From contig DXVO01000032.1 of NCBI GenBank assembly GCA_019417325.1, forward strand, positions 1 to 64,000: DNA of 64,000 bases, written 5' to 3'. This document shows, one piece after another, positions 41,733-51,602 of the stretch. The notes beneath the pieces were generated by a model. That model searched no databases, was not told the origin of the DNA, and saw only the letters and a list, made by a program, of their open reading frames with translations. How positions within the stretch are numbered: the first letter of the stretch is position 1; every line of letters starts with the position of its first letter. The stretch comes from Parabacteroides sp. (GTDB lineage Bacteria; Bacteroidota; Bacteroidia; Bacteroidales; Tannerellaceae). Made by a program: the position numbers and the translations under genes.

Positions 41733-41762
41733 CTTTATCAAATCAGAATAAAGAATCTACCT

Positions 41763-42764
41763 ATGGAACTATATCAGGCAAATGGGAACCGCTATGCGGA
41801 TATGGCCTACCGGCGTTGTGGACGCAGTGGGTTGTTGCTTCCGGAAATATCGTTAGGCTTATGGCATAACTTCGGGAGTGTGGATGTGTTCAGTAACTTT
41901 ATCCGGATTGCACATGCGGCATTCGATAATGGGATTACACATTTTGATTTAGCTAATAATTATGGTCCGGTGTATGGTTCGGCGGAAGAGAACTTCGGAC
42001 GTATTCTGAAAAAAGGATTGGGTGCTTACCGGGATGAATTGGTTATTTCCACAAAAGCCGGTTATGATATGTGGCCCGGACCCTATGGAAACTGGGGAAG
42101 CCGCAAATATCTGATGGCAAGTCTCGACCAAAGCCTGAAAAGGATGGGATTGGATTATGTGGATATATTCTATTCGCACCGTCCTGATCTGGAAACACCG
42201 ATAGAAGAAACTATGGGCGCATTGGCCGATATTGTACGTCAAGGGAAAGCCTTGTATATAGGTATATCCAACTATAATGCGGATCAAACGGCGAAAGCAT
42301 TGGCTGTGTTGAAAGAACATCGCGTTCCCTGCCTGATACACCAGGCTCGTTACTCCATGTTGGACCGGTGGACGGAACCGGATTTATTACCCTTGTTACA
42401 GCAGGAAGGAGTAGGGATGATTGCATTCTCACCGTTGGCTCAAGGAATGCTCACAAACAAATACCTGCATGGTATTCCTGAAAACTCGAGAGCGGCCAAA
42501 TCGACCGGGCATTTGCAACGGGAGCAAGTAACGGAAGAAGTAATAAACAAAGTTCGTCAATTAAATGAATTGGCAGCAGGACGCGGTCAGACACTGGCCG
42601 AAATGGCGCTTGCCTGGCTGCTGAAGGATGACAGGGTAACAAGTGTGCTTGTCGGTGCCAGCTCAGTAGAGCAATTAATGGATAACCTGAGGGCGTTGCA
42701 AAACACCAAGTTTTCGGAAGAAGAGATACAAGCGATTGAAAAGATTTTGACATTCCCTTCTTAA
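41763..42764 (+). CDS. Aldo/keto reductase, L-glyceraldehyde-3-phosphate reductase type
   Basis: 333 residues. Typical AKR barrel with HFDLANNYGPVYGSAEENFG (catalytic Asp and Tyr), LVISTKAGYDMWPGPYGNWGSRKY, YSHRPDLETPIEETMGAL and SVLVGASSVEQLMDNL near the end. The long GYDMWPGPYG insert is characteristic of the YghZ/GpR group, which reduces L-glyceraldehyde 3-phosphate and other aldehydes with NADPH. Monocistronic or read into the AddB-like gene 40 bases later. Substrate range inferred from family. Confidence 0.88.
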   Translation: MELYQANGNRYADMAYRRCGRSGLLLPEISLGLWHNFGSVDVFSNFIRIAHAAFDNGITHFDLANNYGPVYGSAEENFGRILKKGLGAYRDELVISTKAGYDMWPGPYGNWGSRKYLMASLDQSLKRMGLDYVDIFYSHRPDLETPIEETMGALADIVRQGKALYIGISNYNADQTAKALAVLKEHRVPCLIHQARYSMLDRWTEPDLLPLLQQEGVGMIAFSPLAQGMLTNKYLHGIPENSRAAKSTGHLQREQVTEEVINKVRQLNELAAGRGQTLAEMALAWLLKDDRVTSVLVGASSVEQLMDNLRALQNTKFSEEEIQAIEKILTFPS

Positions 42765-42804
42765 TGCTGTTTTACTATATAAAATAAATATACATTCCAA
42801 TTTA

Positions 42805-45705
42805 ATGAAACCATTTTTGTATCAGGTTGCATCCCTGTTTTATTCCAAATATGAGGCGGAGATAAGCCGGCTTGCGTTTGTATTCCCCAACCGCCGTGCC
42901 GGGCTTTTTTTCCAGAAATATCTGTCGGAGGTTGCAGGTAAGCCTCTTTTCTCGCCGACAATCCTTACAATTAATGATTTGTTTATACAGTTGAGTGGGA
43001 AACAGGCTGCCGACAGGATCAGCATGTTGTTTATATTATATAGTATTTATGTCCGTCGCAGTGGTTCGTCCGAGACATTCGATGAATTTCTGTATTGGGG
43101 TGAAATGTTGCTCAATGATTTCGACGATGTGGATAAATATATGGCGGATGCTCGCATGCTCTTCACCAACGTAACCGACTTACGTGAAATAGAAAGCAGT
43201 TTTGATTTCCTGAGTGAAGAACAAATAGCTGCAATCCGTACATTCTGGTCGTCTTTTTATCCGAAGGGGGATAGCCCCAGCCAGAAAGAGTTTCTTGCCG
43301 TATGGGAAATCCTGTACGACTTGTACACCGGATTGCGCCAAACATTGGCAGAGGAAGGCAAGGGGTATGAAGGAATGATTTTCCGTGAGGTTGTAGATAA
43401 CCTGAAACAAGGAACCTGTTGTGAACTGCCCTATAGCCGGGTCGTATTTGTAGGTCTGAATGCCTTGTCGGTTGTGGAAGAACAATTCCTTCTTCAATTG
43501 CAGAAATTGGGTATTGCGGACTTTTATTGGGATTATGCTTCGCCGAAAGTAACAGACCCGGATAATAAGGCGTCTTATTTTGTGGAACGTAACCTGAAAT
43601 TATTCCCTTCAAAATGGAAGATAGACGCAGACAAACCGGAAAAGATAAATGGCAAATCCACTCCGGAAATCGAAGTGATAGGGATTCCTTCCGGTATCGG
43701 ACAGGCGAAACAGGTATATAGCTTGCTTTCCGAATTGTGTAAAGAAAGTGATATGAGTGCGGAAGAAGCACTCCGGACAGCCGTAGTCCTTCCGGACGAG
43801 AATCTATTGATACCTGTATTGAATGCAATCCCCGAACAAATCCGGCGCATTAATGTAACGATGGGTTATCCGCTTGCCGGCACACCGGTCGCATCTTTAA
43901 TGGAGTATATTCTGGCATTGCAAAAGAACATCCGGTATGTAGACAGGCAACCCGTATTCTATTTCCGGGATGTACTGCCGGTACTCAATCACCGCTACAT
44001 CAGTTCCACGGCTCCGGACATTATCGCTGCACTGATAAAGGATATTTCCGAAAATAATAAGATTTACATCGGGTACGCGGATTTGGATAAAACGCCGCTG
44101 TTGTCCATTTTGTTTACACCGGTTACGGCTGTCGATGCTTTTTCCGATTATCTGATTCATGTATTGCAGGAATTGAATAAGGCCATAGAAGAAGGTAAAC
44201 CCACGACTGAAGAAGATACGGACAATGAGCCGTTTTCCATTATTGACCTGGAACAGGAATTTATCTTCCATTACTTCACTACAGTAAACCGTATGAAAGA
44301 GGTGATGCAGGAAGCCCATGTGGAAATGAAAATCGATACCTATTTCCGCCTGTTGAAACGGGTAACGGATACGATTACCATTCCATTCCACGGTGAACCA
44401 CTTTCCGGATTACAGGTAATGGGGGTATTGGAAACACGTGCACTGGATTTCGACCGCCTGATTATCCTGTCTATGAATGAAGGAATCTTCCCGATGAAGA
44501 AAGCGGCCAATTCATTTATTCCATATAATTTGAGAAGAGGATTCGGACTGCCGACTTATGAGCATCAGGACAGCGTGTGGGCATACCACTTTTATCGTCT
44601 GATTTATCGGGCCAAACGTGTAAGCCTGCTGTATGATACACGAAGCAACGGACTGCAAACCGGAGAAGTAAGCCGTTTTGTCCATCAACTGCACTACCAT
44701 TATGAGGAGCCTATTCAAGACAAATTAGTTGTATATAATGTTTCGGTATCCAAAACTCCGGCTTTGCAAATCGGAAAAACCGAAGAAGTGATGTGGAAAC
44801 TGAATGCTTTCCGCAAAGAAGGTCCCCGTGCCATTTCTGCAAGTGCGATTAATACCTATATAGATTGCCCGTTGAAATTCTATTTTTCGGTAGTGGAAGG
44901 TATTCAGGAAGAAGATGAAGTAAACGAAACAATAGAAAGTAATGTATTCGGAAGTATTCTCCATAAAGTAATGGAAGAGTTGTATCAACCCTTCCGTGGC
45001 AAAATGGTAACGGCTGATTTACTGAAAGCTATCAAAAAAGATACTCCGATGCTTACCGGAGCCATAGCTCGCGCTTTTGCAGAAATATTTTTCAAAACGG
45101 ATGTGGTGCGTCCCCTTACCGGACAAAATTTCCTGATTGGTGAAATGATTCGGAAATATGTGGAAAAGGTACTGGAACGTGACAGTAAACTGACACCTTT
45201 CCGGTATATCGAGTCCGAGAAGAGAATAAGCCGCTTGTTTACCCTCACGGATAAAAGTGAAATCCAACTGAAAGGTTTTATCGACCGCATCGACGAAGTA
45301 CGGGATGCGGTACGCATTATCGATTATAAAAGCGGAAGCGGAACAACGGTATTTACAACTATCGAGGATTTGTTCAACAAAGAGATAACAGACCGCTCGA
45401 AAGCCGTTATGCAGGTGTTTATGTATGCGTGGATGTATGGGGCAGCACCCGGAGGCAAGACTTTACAACCTGGCATTTACTATATGCGGACACTCTTTTC
45501 TTCATCATTCGACCCGGATATTTACCGCCGGTTCGAACGAACAAAAATAGAGCCGGTTACAGACTTTACCAGTTACTATACGGCTTTTGAAGCAGGAATG
45601 CGTACTTGCCTGGATGAAATATTCGGCACAGATGTTCCTTTTGTACAAACACCCAACGGCAAGGCCTGTGCATACTGCCCGTTCAAAGATATATGTGGAA
45701 AATAG
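42805..45705 (+). CDS. AddB-like PD-(D/E)XK nuclease with Fe-S cluster
   Basis: 966 residues. The N-terminal half is an inactivated helicase-like region (LAFVFPNRRAGLFFQKYL; LEVIGIPSGIGQAKQVYSLL), which lacks Walker A. The C-terminal nuclease has HKVMEELY near 720, GFIDRIDEV near 825 and IIDYKSGSG near 840. One Cys in YIDCPLKFYF (about 688) and three in CAYCPFKDIC (about 955-964) match the four-cysteine Fe-S staple of AddB-type nucleases. Works with AddA in double-strand break processing for recombination. An AddA gene is not in the window; the gene before is a reductase and the gene after is convergent. Confidence 0.85.
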   Translation: MKPFLYQVASLFYSKYEAEISRLAFVFPNRRAGLFFQKYLSEVAGKPLFSPTILTINDLFIQLSGKQAADRISMLFILYSIYVRRSGSSETFDEFLYWGEMLLNDFDDVDKYMADARMLFTNVTDLREIESSFDFLSEEQIAAIRTFWSSFYPKGDSPSQKEFLAVWEILYDLYTGLRQTLAEEGKGYEGMIFREVVDNLKQGTCCELPYSRVVFVGLNALSVVEEQFLLQLQKLGIADFYWDYASPKVTDPDNKASYFVERNLKLFPSKWKIDADKPEKINGKSTPEIEVIGIPSGIGQAKQVYSLLSELCKESDMSAEEALRTAVVLPDENLLIPVLNAIPEQIRRINVTMGYPLAGTPVASLMEYILALQKNIRYVDRQPVFYFRDVLPVLNHRYISSTAPDIIAALIKDISENNKIYIGYADLDKTPLLSILFTPVTAVDAFSDYLIHVLQELNKAIEEGKPTTEEDTDNEPFSIIDLEQEFIFHYFTTVNRMKEVMQEAHVEMKIDTYFRLLKRVTDTITIPFHGEPLSGLQVMGVLETRALDFDRLIILSMNEGIFPMKKAANSFIPYNLRRGFGLPTYEHQDSVWAYHFYRLIYRAKRVSLLYDTRSNGLQTGEVSRFVHQLHYHYEEPIQDKLVVYNVSVSKTPALQIGKTEEVMWKLNAFRKEGPRAISASAINTYIDCPLKFYFSVVEGIQEEDEVNETIESNVFGSILHKVMEELYQPFRGKMVTADLLKAIKKDTPMLTGAIARAFAEIFFKTDVVRPLTGQNFLIGEMIRKYVEKVLERDSKLTPFRYIESEKRISRLFTLTDKSEIQLKGFIDRIDEVRDAVRIIDYKSGSGTTVFTTIEDLFNKEITDRSKAVMQVFMYAWMYGAAPGGKTLQPGIYYMRTLFSSSFDPDIYRRFERTKIEPVTDFTSYYTAFEAGMRTCLDEIFGTDVPFVQTPNGKACAYCPFKDICGK

Positions 45706-45709
45706 AAGG

Positions 45710-46672
45710 TCAGTCAAGCATTAAACTCATGTAAGCTTCACGTGCTGGATAATCGAATAAGAGTTGTGTGAGCGATTGGATATCCATTTTTTCCATTTCC
45801 TCCGGATCTTGCAGCGAATATTCGTGCGTGGAGTTCCAATGATGAATCAAACGCTTCTTATCCAAAACACAAGCCATTCCGAATCGGAAAGTTTCCGCCC
45901 CAAGAATAGGAACCCGGCATATTGCTTTCTTTACATTGTTTTGTAAAGTAGCTTCTTGTAGCAATAGGTTTTTTATCCGTTCGTCGTTAAATAAAAGCTC
46001 TTTTACATACACATGTTTGTTCTCCGGTTTCTCATTTTCATCCGAAGGATAAAGGAAAACCATTCCTACAGGTTGTTCCTTCTCATCTAATGCCGCAAGG
46101 AATTGCCCGCCGGACAGCTCGATGTCACGAAGGATATTAATAAAATTATCATACGTATGAAGCATGCCACAGGAACGTTCCCGCAATTTCTTATCGAAAA
46201 ACTTATAGAGAGATTTAAGCGAAGGGACTTCGGGTTCTATGACAGTCAGGTCCGGCTCATCCACCGGAATTTCCGGTTGTATATAGGTTTCGAGTGAATA
46301 ATCGAATGTTTCCGCAAAACCGAATTTCCGGTAATAGTCGAACAGCCAAGGTTCGGCAGGGATAGTAACAGTCAGAGCAAAATCCCTATATTTCATTTCC
46401 TTAAATGTCTTCTCAAGAAGCTGCCTCATATATCCTTGTCCCCGTACTTCGGGAGACGTACAAACGGCATAGATATAGGCAACAGAAATTTCCGTACCAT
46501 AATAAGTCATCGTATATGGAAGTATATGAAGTGCAGACACAATCCGTCCGTCCTTTTCCAATGTCATGGCATTCTCGTCCTTATAAATCCGGTCGAAGAA
46601 CAATTCGATAAATTCCTCACTGTCATCAAAAGACATTCTCCACAAATCTTTAATCTGCTCTTTCTTATCCAT
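45710..46672 (-). CDS. Eis-like GNAT acetyltransferase
   Basis: 320 residues from the ATG at 46672; the longer frame would begin with TTG inside a repeat. N-terminal GNAT fold with AVCTSPEVRGQGYMRQLLEKTF (acetyl-CoA loop). A second GNAT-like half and a short C-terminal region (MDIQSLTQLLFDYP) give the three-part look of Eis-type enzymes. It converges on the AddB-like gene with only 4 bases between the stops. Downstream partner of the DUF2156 gene (55 bases). Substrate unknown. Confidence 0.8.
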   Translation of the reverse strand: MDKKEQIKDLWRMSFDDSEEFIELFFDRIYKDENAMTLEKDGRIVSALHILPYTMTYYGTEISVAYIYAVCTSPEVRGQGYMRQLLEKTFKEMKYRDFALTVTIPAEPWLFDYYRKFGFAETFDYSLETYIQPEIPVDEPDLTVIEPEVPSLKSLYKFFDKKLRERSCGMLHTYDNFINILRDIELSGGQFLAALDEKEQPVGMVFLYPSDENEKPENKHVYVKELLFNDERIKNLLLQEATLQNNVKKAICRVPILGAETFRFGMACVLDKKRLIHHWNSTHEYSLQDPEEMEKMDIQSLTQLLFDYPAREAYMSLMLD

Positions 46673-46696
46673 AACCCTTAGTTTTTTAATTGTCAA

Positions 46697-46724
46697 CTGT
46701 CACTTGTCAACTGTCAACTGAAAA
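46697..46724. repeat. Short tandem GTCAACT repeats
   Basis: GTCAACTGTCACTTGTCAACTGTCAACT-type units repeat at 7-14 base intervals between two minus-strand genes. A similar ACTATCAACTGTCAAC occurs near 38223. Probably a simple intergenic repeat. Confidence 0.6.
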
Positions 46725-46727
46725 ATG

Positions 46728-47633
46728 TTACACATTTTTCTTTATCGCTGCCGATTTCTCCAATAAAATCACAGGATTGTATGACAGCTTCGCTTTACGA
46801 AGTCCCGGAATACCCAAATCTTCCTCACGGTTTACGTAGGTGTATTGTTCCGGGAGGTGGGATGCCAGTTCCTTGTTTATAACAGCGTAGGCACCTTCAT
46901 AGTTCACGTCCGCTTTTTCCACATGAACCCCGAAAGTATCATGGTTTATTGCCGCTCCGAAAGAGAAAGCTACAATCTGTCCATCCACACAGATACCGCC
47001 GCCAATCAGTCCCAGTTCATTAAAATGCTTCAGGGCATAGGTCATGGAACGGCGTTCCGCATTTAAGGCATCCGTATCATTCTCTTCATGGTTTGCCTTA
47101 TACCATTTGCATTCGAGTTCCAAACATTCGGGAACAAGTTCTTCCGACAATGGTACAAATTTGTATTCGTATTTTTTATTGAAATTATTGATATGGTTAC
47201 GCTTAGATTGGTATTTCTTACCTTTCAAGGTCGCCAAATCTTCCCTTAGGTAGATATAATCAAAATAATCACGTTCAGGGATGTAGAAAAATGCACCCGG
47301 CAAGACCTTTTCCAATTCATCCTTGGCATCCTGGGTTACTCCCAGCATACAGAGGGGATGTCCTTGTTTCAGTGAATCTTTTTCCAGTAACTCGACAGCT
47401 TGTTTCAAATCTCCTTGTCCGGTAGGAGTCATGTAGGCAACCCTTGTTTTATCTTCGATCCGGAAACGGATTAGTAATTGGCCGTCGACTACGGCATACT
47501 CAGTATCATATAAAAAACTCCAGCTGCAAATGTTGGCGAACGAATAATCGCAGTTGCGATAGTTGCTTGGATAAGTGAAAGATGTTATAATCTCTTTATC
47601 TTCTATAGTAATCGGTTTAAACGGTATTTCCAT
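46728..47633 (-). CDS. DUF2156-family acyltransferase-fold protein
   Basis: 301 residues. It starts IPFKPITIEDKEIITSFTYPSNYRNCDYSFANICSW, contains KKYQSKRNHINNFNKKYEYKFVPL and ends GIPGLRKAKLSYNPVILLEKSA. These are the marks of the DUF2156 group, which shares the fold of the C-terminal domain of phosphatidylglycerol lysyltransferases and of GNAT/Fem enzymes. No membrane part, so it is a soluble aminoacyl- or acyltransferase candidate. A -7 box is present upstream and it leads into the Eis-like gene. Confidence 0.82.
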   Translation of the reverse strand: MEIPFKPITIEDKEIITSFTYPSNYRNCDYSFANICSWSFLYDTEYAVVDGQLLIRFRIEDKTRVAYMTPTGQGDLKQAVELLEKDSLKQGHPLCMLGVTQDAKDELEKVLPGAFFYIPERDYFDYIYLREDLATLKGKKYQSKRNHINNFNKKYEYKFVPLSEELVPECLELECKWYKANHEENDTDALNAERRSMTYALKHFNELGLIGGGICVDGQIVAFSFGAAINHDTFGVHVEKADVNYEGAYAVINKELASHLPEQYTYVNREEDLGIPGLRKAKLSYNPVILLEKSAAIKKNV

Positions 47634-47656
47634 CTTTTTTTTGTTAATTTGTAACG

Positions 47657-47664
47657 CAAATATA
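47657..47664 (-). promoter_or_regulatory. -7 box (TATATTTG) of the DUF2156 gene
   Basis: Minus-strand TATATTTG, perfect TAnnTTTG, 23 bases before the ATG at 47633. Confidence 0.6.
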
Positions 47665-47795
47665 GAACTTAAAATGCTTGTATTTTGTTTTGGAAGTTTG
47701 AATTTTAATAGATACTATAAATCACTTCATAAACAAAACTGAAAACATTTATATAAAAAGAAATGTTTTCTTTGTAGAAATAAATCGAACAAGAT

Positions 47796-49247
47796 ATGAA
47801 AGCAGATATCGGATTAATAGGTCTTGCCGTAATGGGCGAGAACCTGGCGTTGAATATGGAAAGTAAAGGTTTCAGTGTGGCTGTTTATAACCGTAGCTTT
47901 CCGGGTGAAGAAGGTGTGGTTGACCGTTTTATCAACGGCAGGGGTAAAGGAAAACACTTTATAGGAACACATTCCATCGAGCAACTGGTCGATTCGGTTG
48001 CCCGTCCGCGTAAAATAATGATGATGGTAAAAGCCGGTTCTCCGGTAGATGAGTTGATAGCTCAATTAGTACCGTTTCTCTCTCCGGGAGATGTTATAAT
48101 CGATGGTGGTAACTCTGATTTCCATGATACCGAACGCCGTGTGAAAGAGGTAGAAAATAAAGGCATGTATTTTATAGGTACCGGAATTTCAGGAGGAGAG
48201 GAAGGTGCTTTGCGTGGTCCGTCGGTTATGCCCGGTGGTTCTGCCGCCGCATGGCCGTTAGTTAAAGATATTCTTCAGGGAATCTCGGCAAAACTTGACG
48301 ATGGCACTCCTTGCTGCGAATGGATCGGTAGCGGTGGAGCCGGACATTTTGTAAAAATGGTACATAATGGTATTGAATATGGCGACATGCAACTGATTTC
48401 CGAAGCTTATGCTTTATTGAAATACCGCAAAGGGTTGGACAATGATGCTTTGGCTATCATTTTTGACGAATGGAACGGAGGCGAACTGGATAGTTTCCTG
48501 ATTGAAATAACGGCGAATATTCTTCGCTTCCGGGATGAAGACGGAAAACCGTTGCTGGATAAGATTCTGGATGTTGCCGGACAAAAGGGTACAGGAAAAT
48601 GGAGTGCGATAGCTGCTATGGATGAAAATGACCCGTTGACATTGATTACCGAGGCCGTATATGCCCGTTTACTTTCCGCTTTGCATGGCGAACGCCAGAG
48701 GGCTTCCGGGTTGTATCCGGAAAAGGTAGAAGTGAACGAAGAACTTTTCATTGAAGAAGTCCGCCAGGCTCTTTATGCAGCCAAGTTGATTTCGTATGCA
48801 CAAGGTTTTTCTCTGCTTCGCCGGGCTTCCGAACGATATGGATGGGAACTGGATTTCGGAACGATTGCACGCATCTGGCGCAAAGGCTGCATTATCCGTT
48901 CTGCATTCCTGCAAAAGATAACGGAAGCTTACCGGAAGAATCCGGATTTGGAAAACTTGCTGTTTGATGATTTCTTCCGGAGCAAAATACAATCGGCTTT
49001 GCCTGCATGGCGTAAAATGGTTGCCGAAGGTGCATTAAGCGGAGTGGCATTGCCAGCCATGAGTTCTGCACTGACTTATTTTGACGGGTTGCGTACTTTA
49101 AATTCTGCAGCCAATCTGATTCAGGCACAACGTGATTATTTCGGAGCTCATACCTATGAACGAACGGACCGGGAACGGGGACATTTCTTCCATACAAACT
49201 GGACGGGAGAAGGAGGAAATACAGTTTCAGGTACATATATCGTATAA
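47796..49247 (+). CDS. gnd: 6-phosphogluconate dehydrogenase, decarboxylating
   Basis: 483 residues, the long NADP type. GLAVMGENLALNME is the cofactor loop, GTGISGGEEGALRGPSVMPGG binds substrate, and ILDVAGQKGTGKW carries the catalytic Lys region. The tail FHTNWTG is present. Converts 6-phosphogluconate to ribulose 5-phosphate with CO2 and NADPH. First gene of a three-gene operon with zwf (21 bases later) and pgl (18 bases further), so the whole oxidative pentose phosphate branch is together. Only a weak -7 (TTTCTTTG, 47767-47774) is seen upstream. Confidence 0.97.
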   Translation: MKADIGLIGLAVMGENLALNMESKGFSVAVYNRSFPGEEGVVDRFINGRGKGKHFIGTHSIEQLVDSVARPRKIMMMVKAGSPVDELIAQLVPFLSPGDVIIDGGNSDFHDTERRVKEVENKGMYFIGTGISGGEEGALRGPSVMPGGSAAAWPLVKDILQGISAKLDDGTPCCEWIGSGGAGHFVKMVHNGIEYGDMQLISEAYALLKYRKGLDNDALAIIFDEWNGGELDSFLIEITANILRFRDEDGKPLLDKILDVAGQKGTGKWSAIAAMDENDPLTLITEAVYARLLSALHGERQRASGLYPEKVEVNEELFIEEVRQALYAAKLISYAQGFSLLRRASERYGWELDFGTIARIWRKGCIIRSAFLQKITEAYRKNPDLENLLFDDFFRSKIQSALPAWRKMVAEGALSGVALPAMSSALTYFDGLRTLNSAANLIQAQRDYFGAHTYERTDRERGHFFHTNWTGEGGNTVSGTYIV

Positions 49248-49268
49248 CGTAACAGGAGAGCATAAGAA

Positions 49269-50735
49269 ATGAAAAAAGCAAGTGACCAACTACTCGTTAT
49301 ATTCGGAGCTTCGGGTGATTTGACAGCCCGTAAACTGCTCCCTTCCCTTTTTGAACTGCATGTCCGTGAATTGTTGCCCGAACATTTTTGTATTCTGGGA
49401 GCGGCACGAACCGACTATACAGATGAAGAATACCGTGCGGAAGAAAGAAAACAGATACTCGAAGCATCTAAAAATAAAGATCTGGACGAAGCAGAACTGG
49501 ACAGTTTCCTTCGTCGTGTATTTTATCTTGCCTTCGATTCTACCAATTCGGCGGAATATGGTAAGTTAAAAGAACGTATCCGTTTCCTGCAACAACAGGA
49601 ACAGTTGCCGGACAGAGTGATTTATTATCTGGCAACGCCTCCTTTAATGTATGAGTTGGTTCCGACCTGCCTGCAGGAAAACGGAATGAATGTGCCGGAA
49701 AAAGAAGATGGCTGGCGCCGTGTGATTGTAGAAAAGCCTTTCGGGACAAGTCTGGAATCCGCCCAACGTCTGAACCAGCATCTTTGTAAGATATTCGATG
49801 AAAAGGAAATCTACCGTATCGACCATTATTTGGGTAAGGAAACGGTACAGAATATCTTGGTACTCCGTTTCTCCAACGGCATATTCGAACCGCTCTGGAA
49901 CCGGAATTATGTAGACTCGGTGGAAATCAGCGCCAGTGAAACACTGGGAGTCGAGAACCGGGGTAAATATTATGATGGGGCAGGAGCATTGAGGGACATG
50001 ATACAAAATCATCTGATGCAATTAATGGCATTCACTACAATGGAATCGCCTTCCGTTTTTGATCCGGAGCCAATCCGTGATGAGATTGTGAAAGTATTCC
50101 GTGCCCTTCGTCCTTATCAGCCTAAAGAAATAGACAAACTGATAGTCAGGGGACAGTATGATGGTTACCGGCAGGAAAAAAATGTAGCTCCGGATTCCAA
50201 TACTGAAACATATGTGGCTATGAAGATGTTTATTGATAACTGGCGCTGGAGCGGTGTTCCTTTCTATATATTTACCGGAAAGAAACTGCCGGAAAAGACT
50301 TCCGAAATTGTTGTAAATTTCAAATCGACTCCTCACCAGTTGTTTGCAGGACAATGTTCGGGCAGTTCTTGTAATAAACTGATAATCCGTATCCAGCCAA
50401 ATGAAAGTATTACGTTGAAATTCGGATTGAAGATGCCGGGTGCCGGTTTTACTGTTAAGCAGGTGGGAATGGAGTTCCGTTATGATTCGCTCTCCAAAAC
50501 TTATCTTCCCGATGCTTACGAGCGTTTATTACTTGACGCCATGTTGGGAGATTCTACATTGTATGCCCGCAGCGATGCGTTGGAAGCCAGTTGGAAACTG
50601 ATAGACCCGATTCTCCGGCACTGGCAGGAGGAGGGTAGTAAGAACTTGTTTTTCTATGAACCGGGAGAGGACGGACCTCTTGAAAAAGCCTTATTGGGCA
50701 TGCTGCCGGACGATTCCTGTGATTCATGCGGATAA
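49269..50735 (+). CDS. zwf: Glucose-6-phosphate 1-dehydrogenase
   Basis: 488 residues. N-terminal GASGDLTARKLLPSLF is the NADP loop and RIDHYLGKETVQN is the active-site signature. EKPFGTSLESAQRLN and the later KPGAGF-like KMPGAGFTVKQVGMEF complete the pattern. Oxidises glucose 6-phosphate to 6-phosphogluconolactone, producing NADPH. Middle gene of the operon with gnd and pgl. A cysteine-rich end (DDSCDSCG) is unusual among homologues as far as I can tell. Confidence 0.97.
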   Translation: MKKASDQLLVIFGASGDLTARKLLPSLFELHVRELLPEHFCILGAARTDYTDEEYRAEERKQILEASKNKDLDEAELDSFLRRVFYLAFDSTNSAEYGKLKERIRFLQQQEQLPDRVIYYLATPPLMYELVPTCLQENGMNVPEKEDGWRRVIVEKPFGTSLESAQRLNQHLCKIFDEKEIYRIDHYLGKETVQNILVLRFSNGIFEPLWNRNYVDSVEISASETLGVENRGKYYDGAGALRDMIQNHLMQLMAFTTMESPSVFDPEPIRDEIVKVFRALRPYQPKEIDKLIVRGQYDGYRQEKNVAPDSNTETYVAMKMFIDNWRWSGVPFYIFTGKKLPEKTSEIVVNFKSTPHQLFAGQCSGSSCNKLIIRIQPNESITLKFGLKMPGAGFTVKQVGMEFRYDSLSKTYLPDAYERLLLDAMLGDSTLYARSDALEASWKLIDPILRHWQEEGSKNLFFYEPGEDGPLEKALLGMLPDDSCDSCG

Positions 50736-50753
50736 TAAAAAAGGAATAATAGT

Positions 50754-51458
50754 ATGGTAATAGAAAATTTTAAAGATAGTAAAGAAGCGCTCCGCTCAAT
50801 GACTTCCTGCCTGCTCTATTATATGAGCAGGAAAGATGACGGGCTGCCTTTTAATCTTGCTCTTTCAGGGGGCGAGACTGCAAAGAAAATGTTTGCCCTT
50901 TGGGTGGATGAATATAGGGAAACGATTGAATGGAAAAATATCCGTTTTTTCTGGGTAGACGAACGTTGCGTTTCTCCAACAGATCCGGAGAGCAATTACA
51001 AATATGCAAATGAATTGTTATTTAAACCCCTATCCATTCCGGAAGATAATATTTTCCGTATTCATGGGGAAGTAGAACCGGGAACAGAGGCTATGCGTTA
51101 TTCACGTATAGTGAAGGAGTTTTTACCCAGACATAGCCAGCTTCCGTATTTCGACTGTATCATTTTGGGTGTAGGAGAGGATATGCACACAGCTTCTATA
51201 TTCCCTAACTCCTTACCCTTGCTTACGGATAGCCGAAACTATGCAGTATCCCAACATCCGGTAACACACCAGTACAGGGTGACAATGACAGGACCGCTGA
51301 TATTGAACGACTCTCCATTGCTTGTGCCTATACTCGGAAACGAGAAAGCAAAGGTGGTGAATAAGTTGAAGAAGGGATATTCGGTAACTCAACCTACGCC
51401 GGCAGCTTATATTCTGTCTCATGCGGCAGAAGCGAATGTGTATACTACATTAGGCTAA
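50754..51458 (+). CDS. pgl: 6-phosphogluconolactonase
   Basis: 234 residues, NagB/DevB-type. NLALSGGETAKKMFALW binds the phosphate, FFWVDERCVSPTDPESNYKYA and ILGVGEDMHTASIFPN are family signatures (a normal homologue has GxGxDGHTAS; here EDMHTAS). Hydrolyses the product of Zwf to the substrate of Gnd. Last gene of the operon, followed directly by a terminator. Confidence 0.94.
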   Translation: MVIENFKDSKEALRSMTSCLLYYMSRKDDGLPFNLALSGGETAKKMFALWVDEYRETIEWKNIRFFWVDERCVSPTDPESNYKYANELLFKPLSIPEDNIFRIHGEVEPGTEAMRYSRIVKEFLPRHSQLPYFDCIILGVGEDMHTASIFPNSLPLLTDSRNYAVSQHPVTHQYRVTMTGPLILNDSPLLVPILGNEKAKVVNKLKKGYSVTQPTPAAYILSHAAEANVYTTLG

Positions 51459-51470
51459 TAATAGTGGGGA

Positions 51471-51500
51471 TGTGTCAAAACGATTTTGACACATTCTTTT
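51471..51500 (+). terminator. Terminator of the gnd-zwf-pgl operon
   Basis: TGTGTCAAAA (51471-51480) pairs perfectly with TTTTGACACA (51484-51493) around CGA, followed by TTCTTTT. Confidence 0.85.
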
Positions 51501-51579
51501 AGGCACGGATTCCACAGACTTCACGGTTTATTTAATATTGTATTTGAAACCGTGAAATCAGTGGAATCCGTGCCTAAAA
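51497..51579. repeat. 33-bp near-perfect inverted repeat
   Basis: Arms 51497-51529 and 51547-51579 pair over 33 bases with two mismatches, containing AGGCACGGATTCCAC and GTGGAATCCGTGCCT. It lies between converging genes, right after the pgl terminator, and ends 24 bases from the stop of the next gene. It may end that gene's transcript or be a mobile REP-like unit. Confidence 0.8.
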
Positions 51580-51602
51580 TTCTGGTAATCGGGAATTTGT
51601 TG

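Noticed and set aside
43163..43828. 221-codon minus-strand ORF
   Set aside because: It lies wholly inside the AddB-like gene and has no domain pattern.
46697..46724. Tandem GTCAACT units as a possible CRISPR array
   Set aside because: Units are only 7-14 bases with no unique spacers and no cas genes nearby.
51497..51579. Inverted repeat as the ends of an insertion sequence
   Set aside because: Only 17 bases separate the arms, so there is no room for a transposase, and no target duplication is visible.
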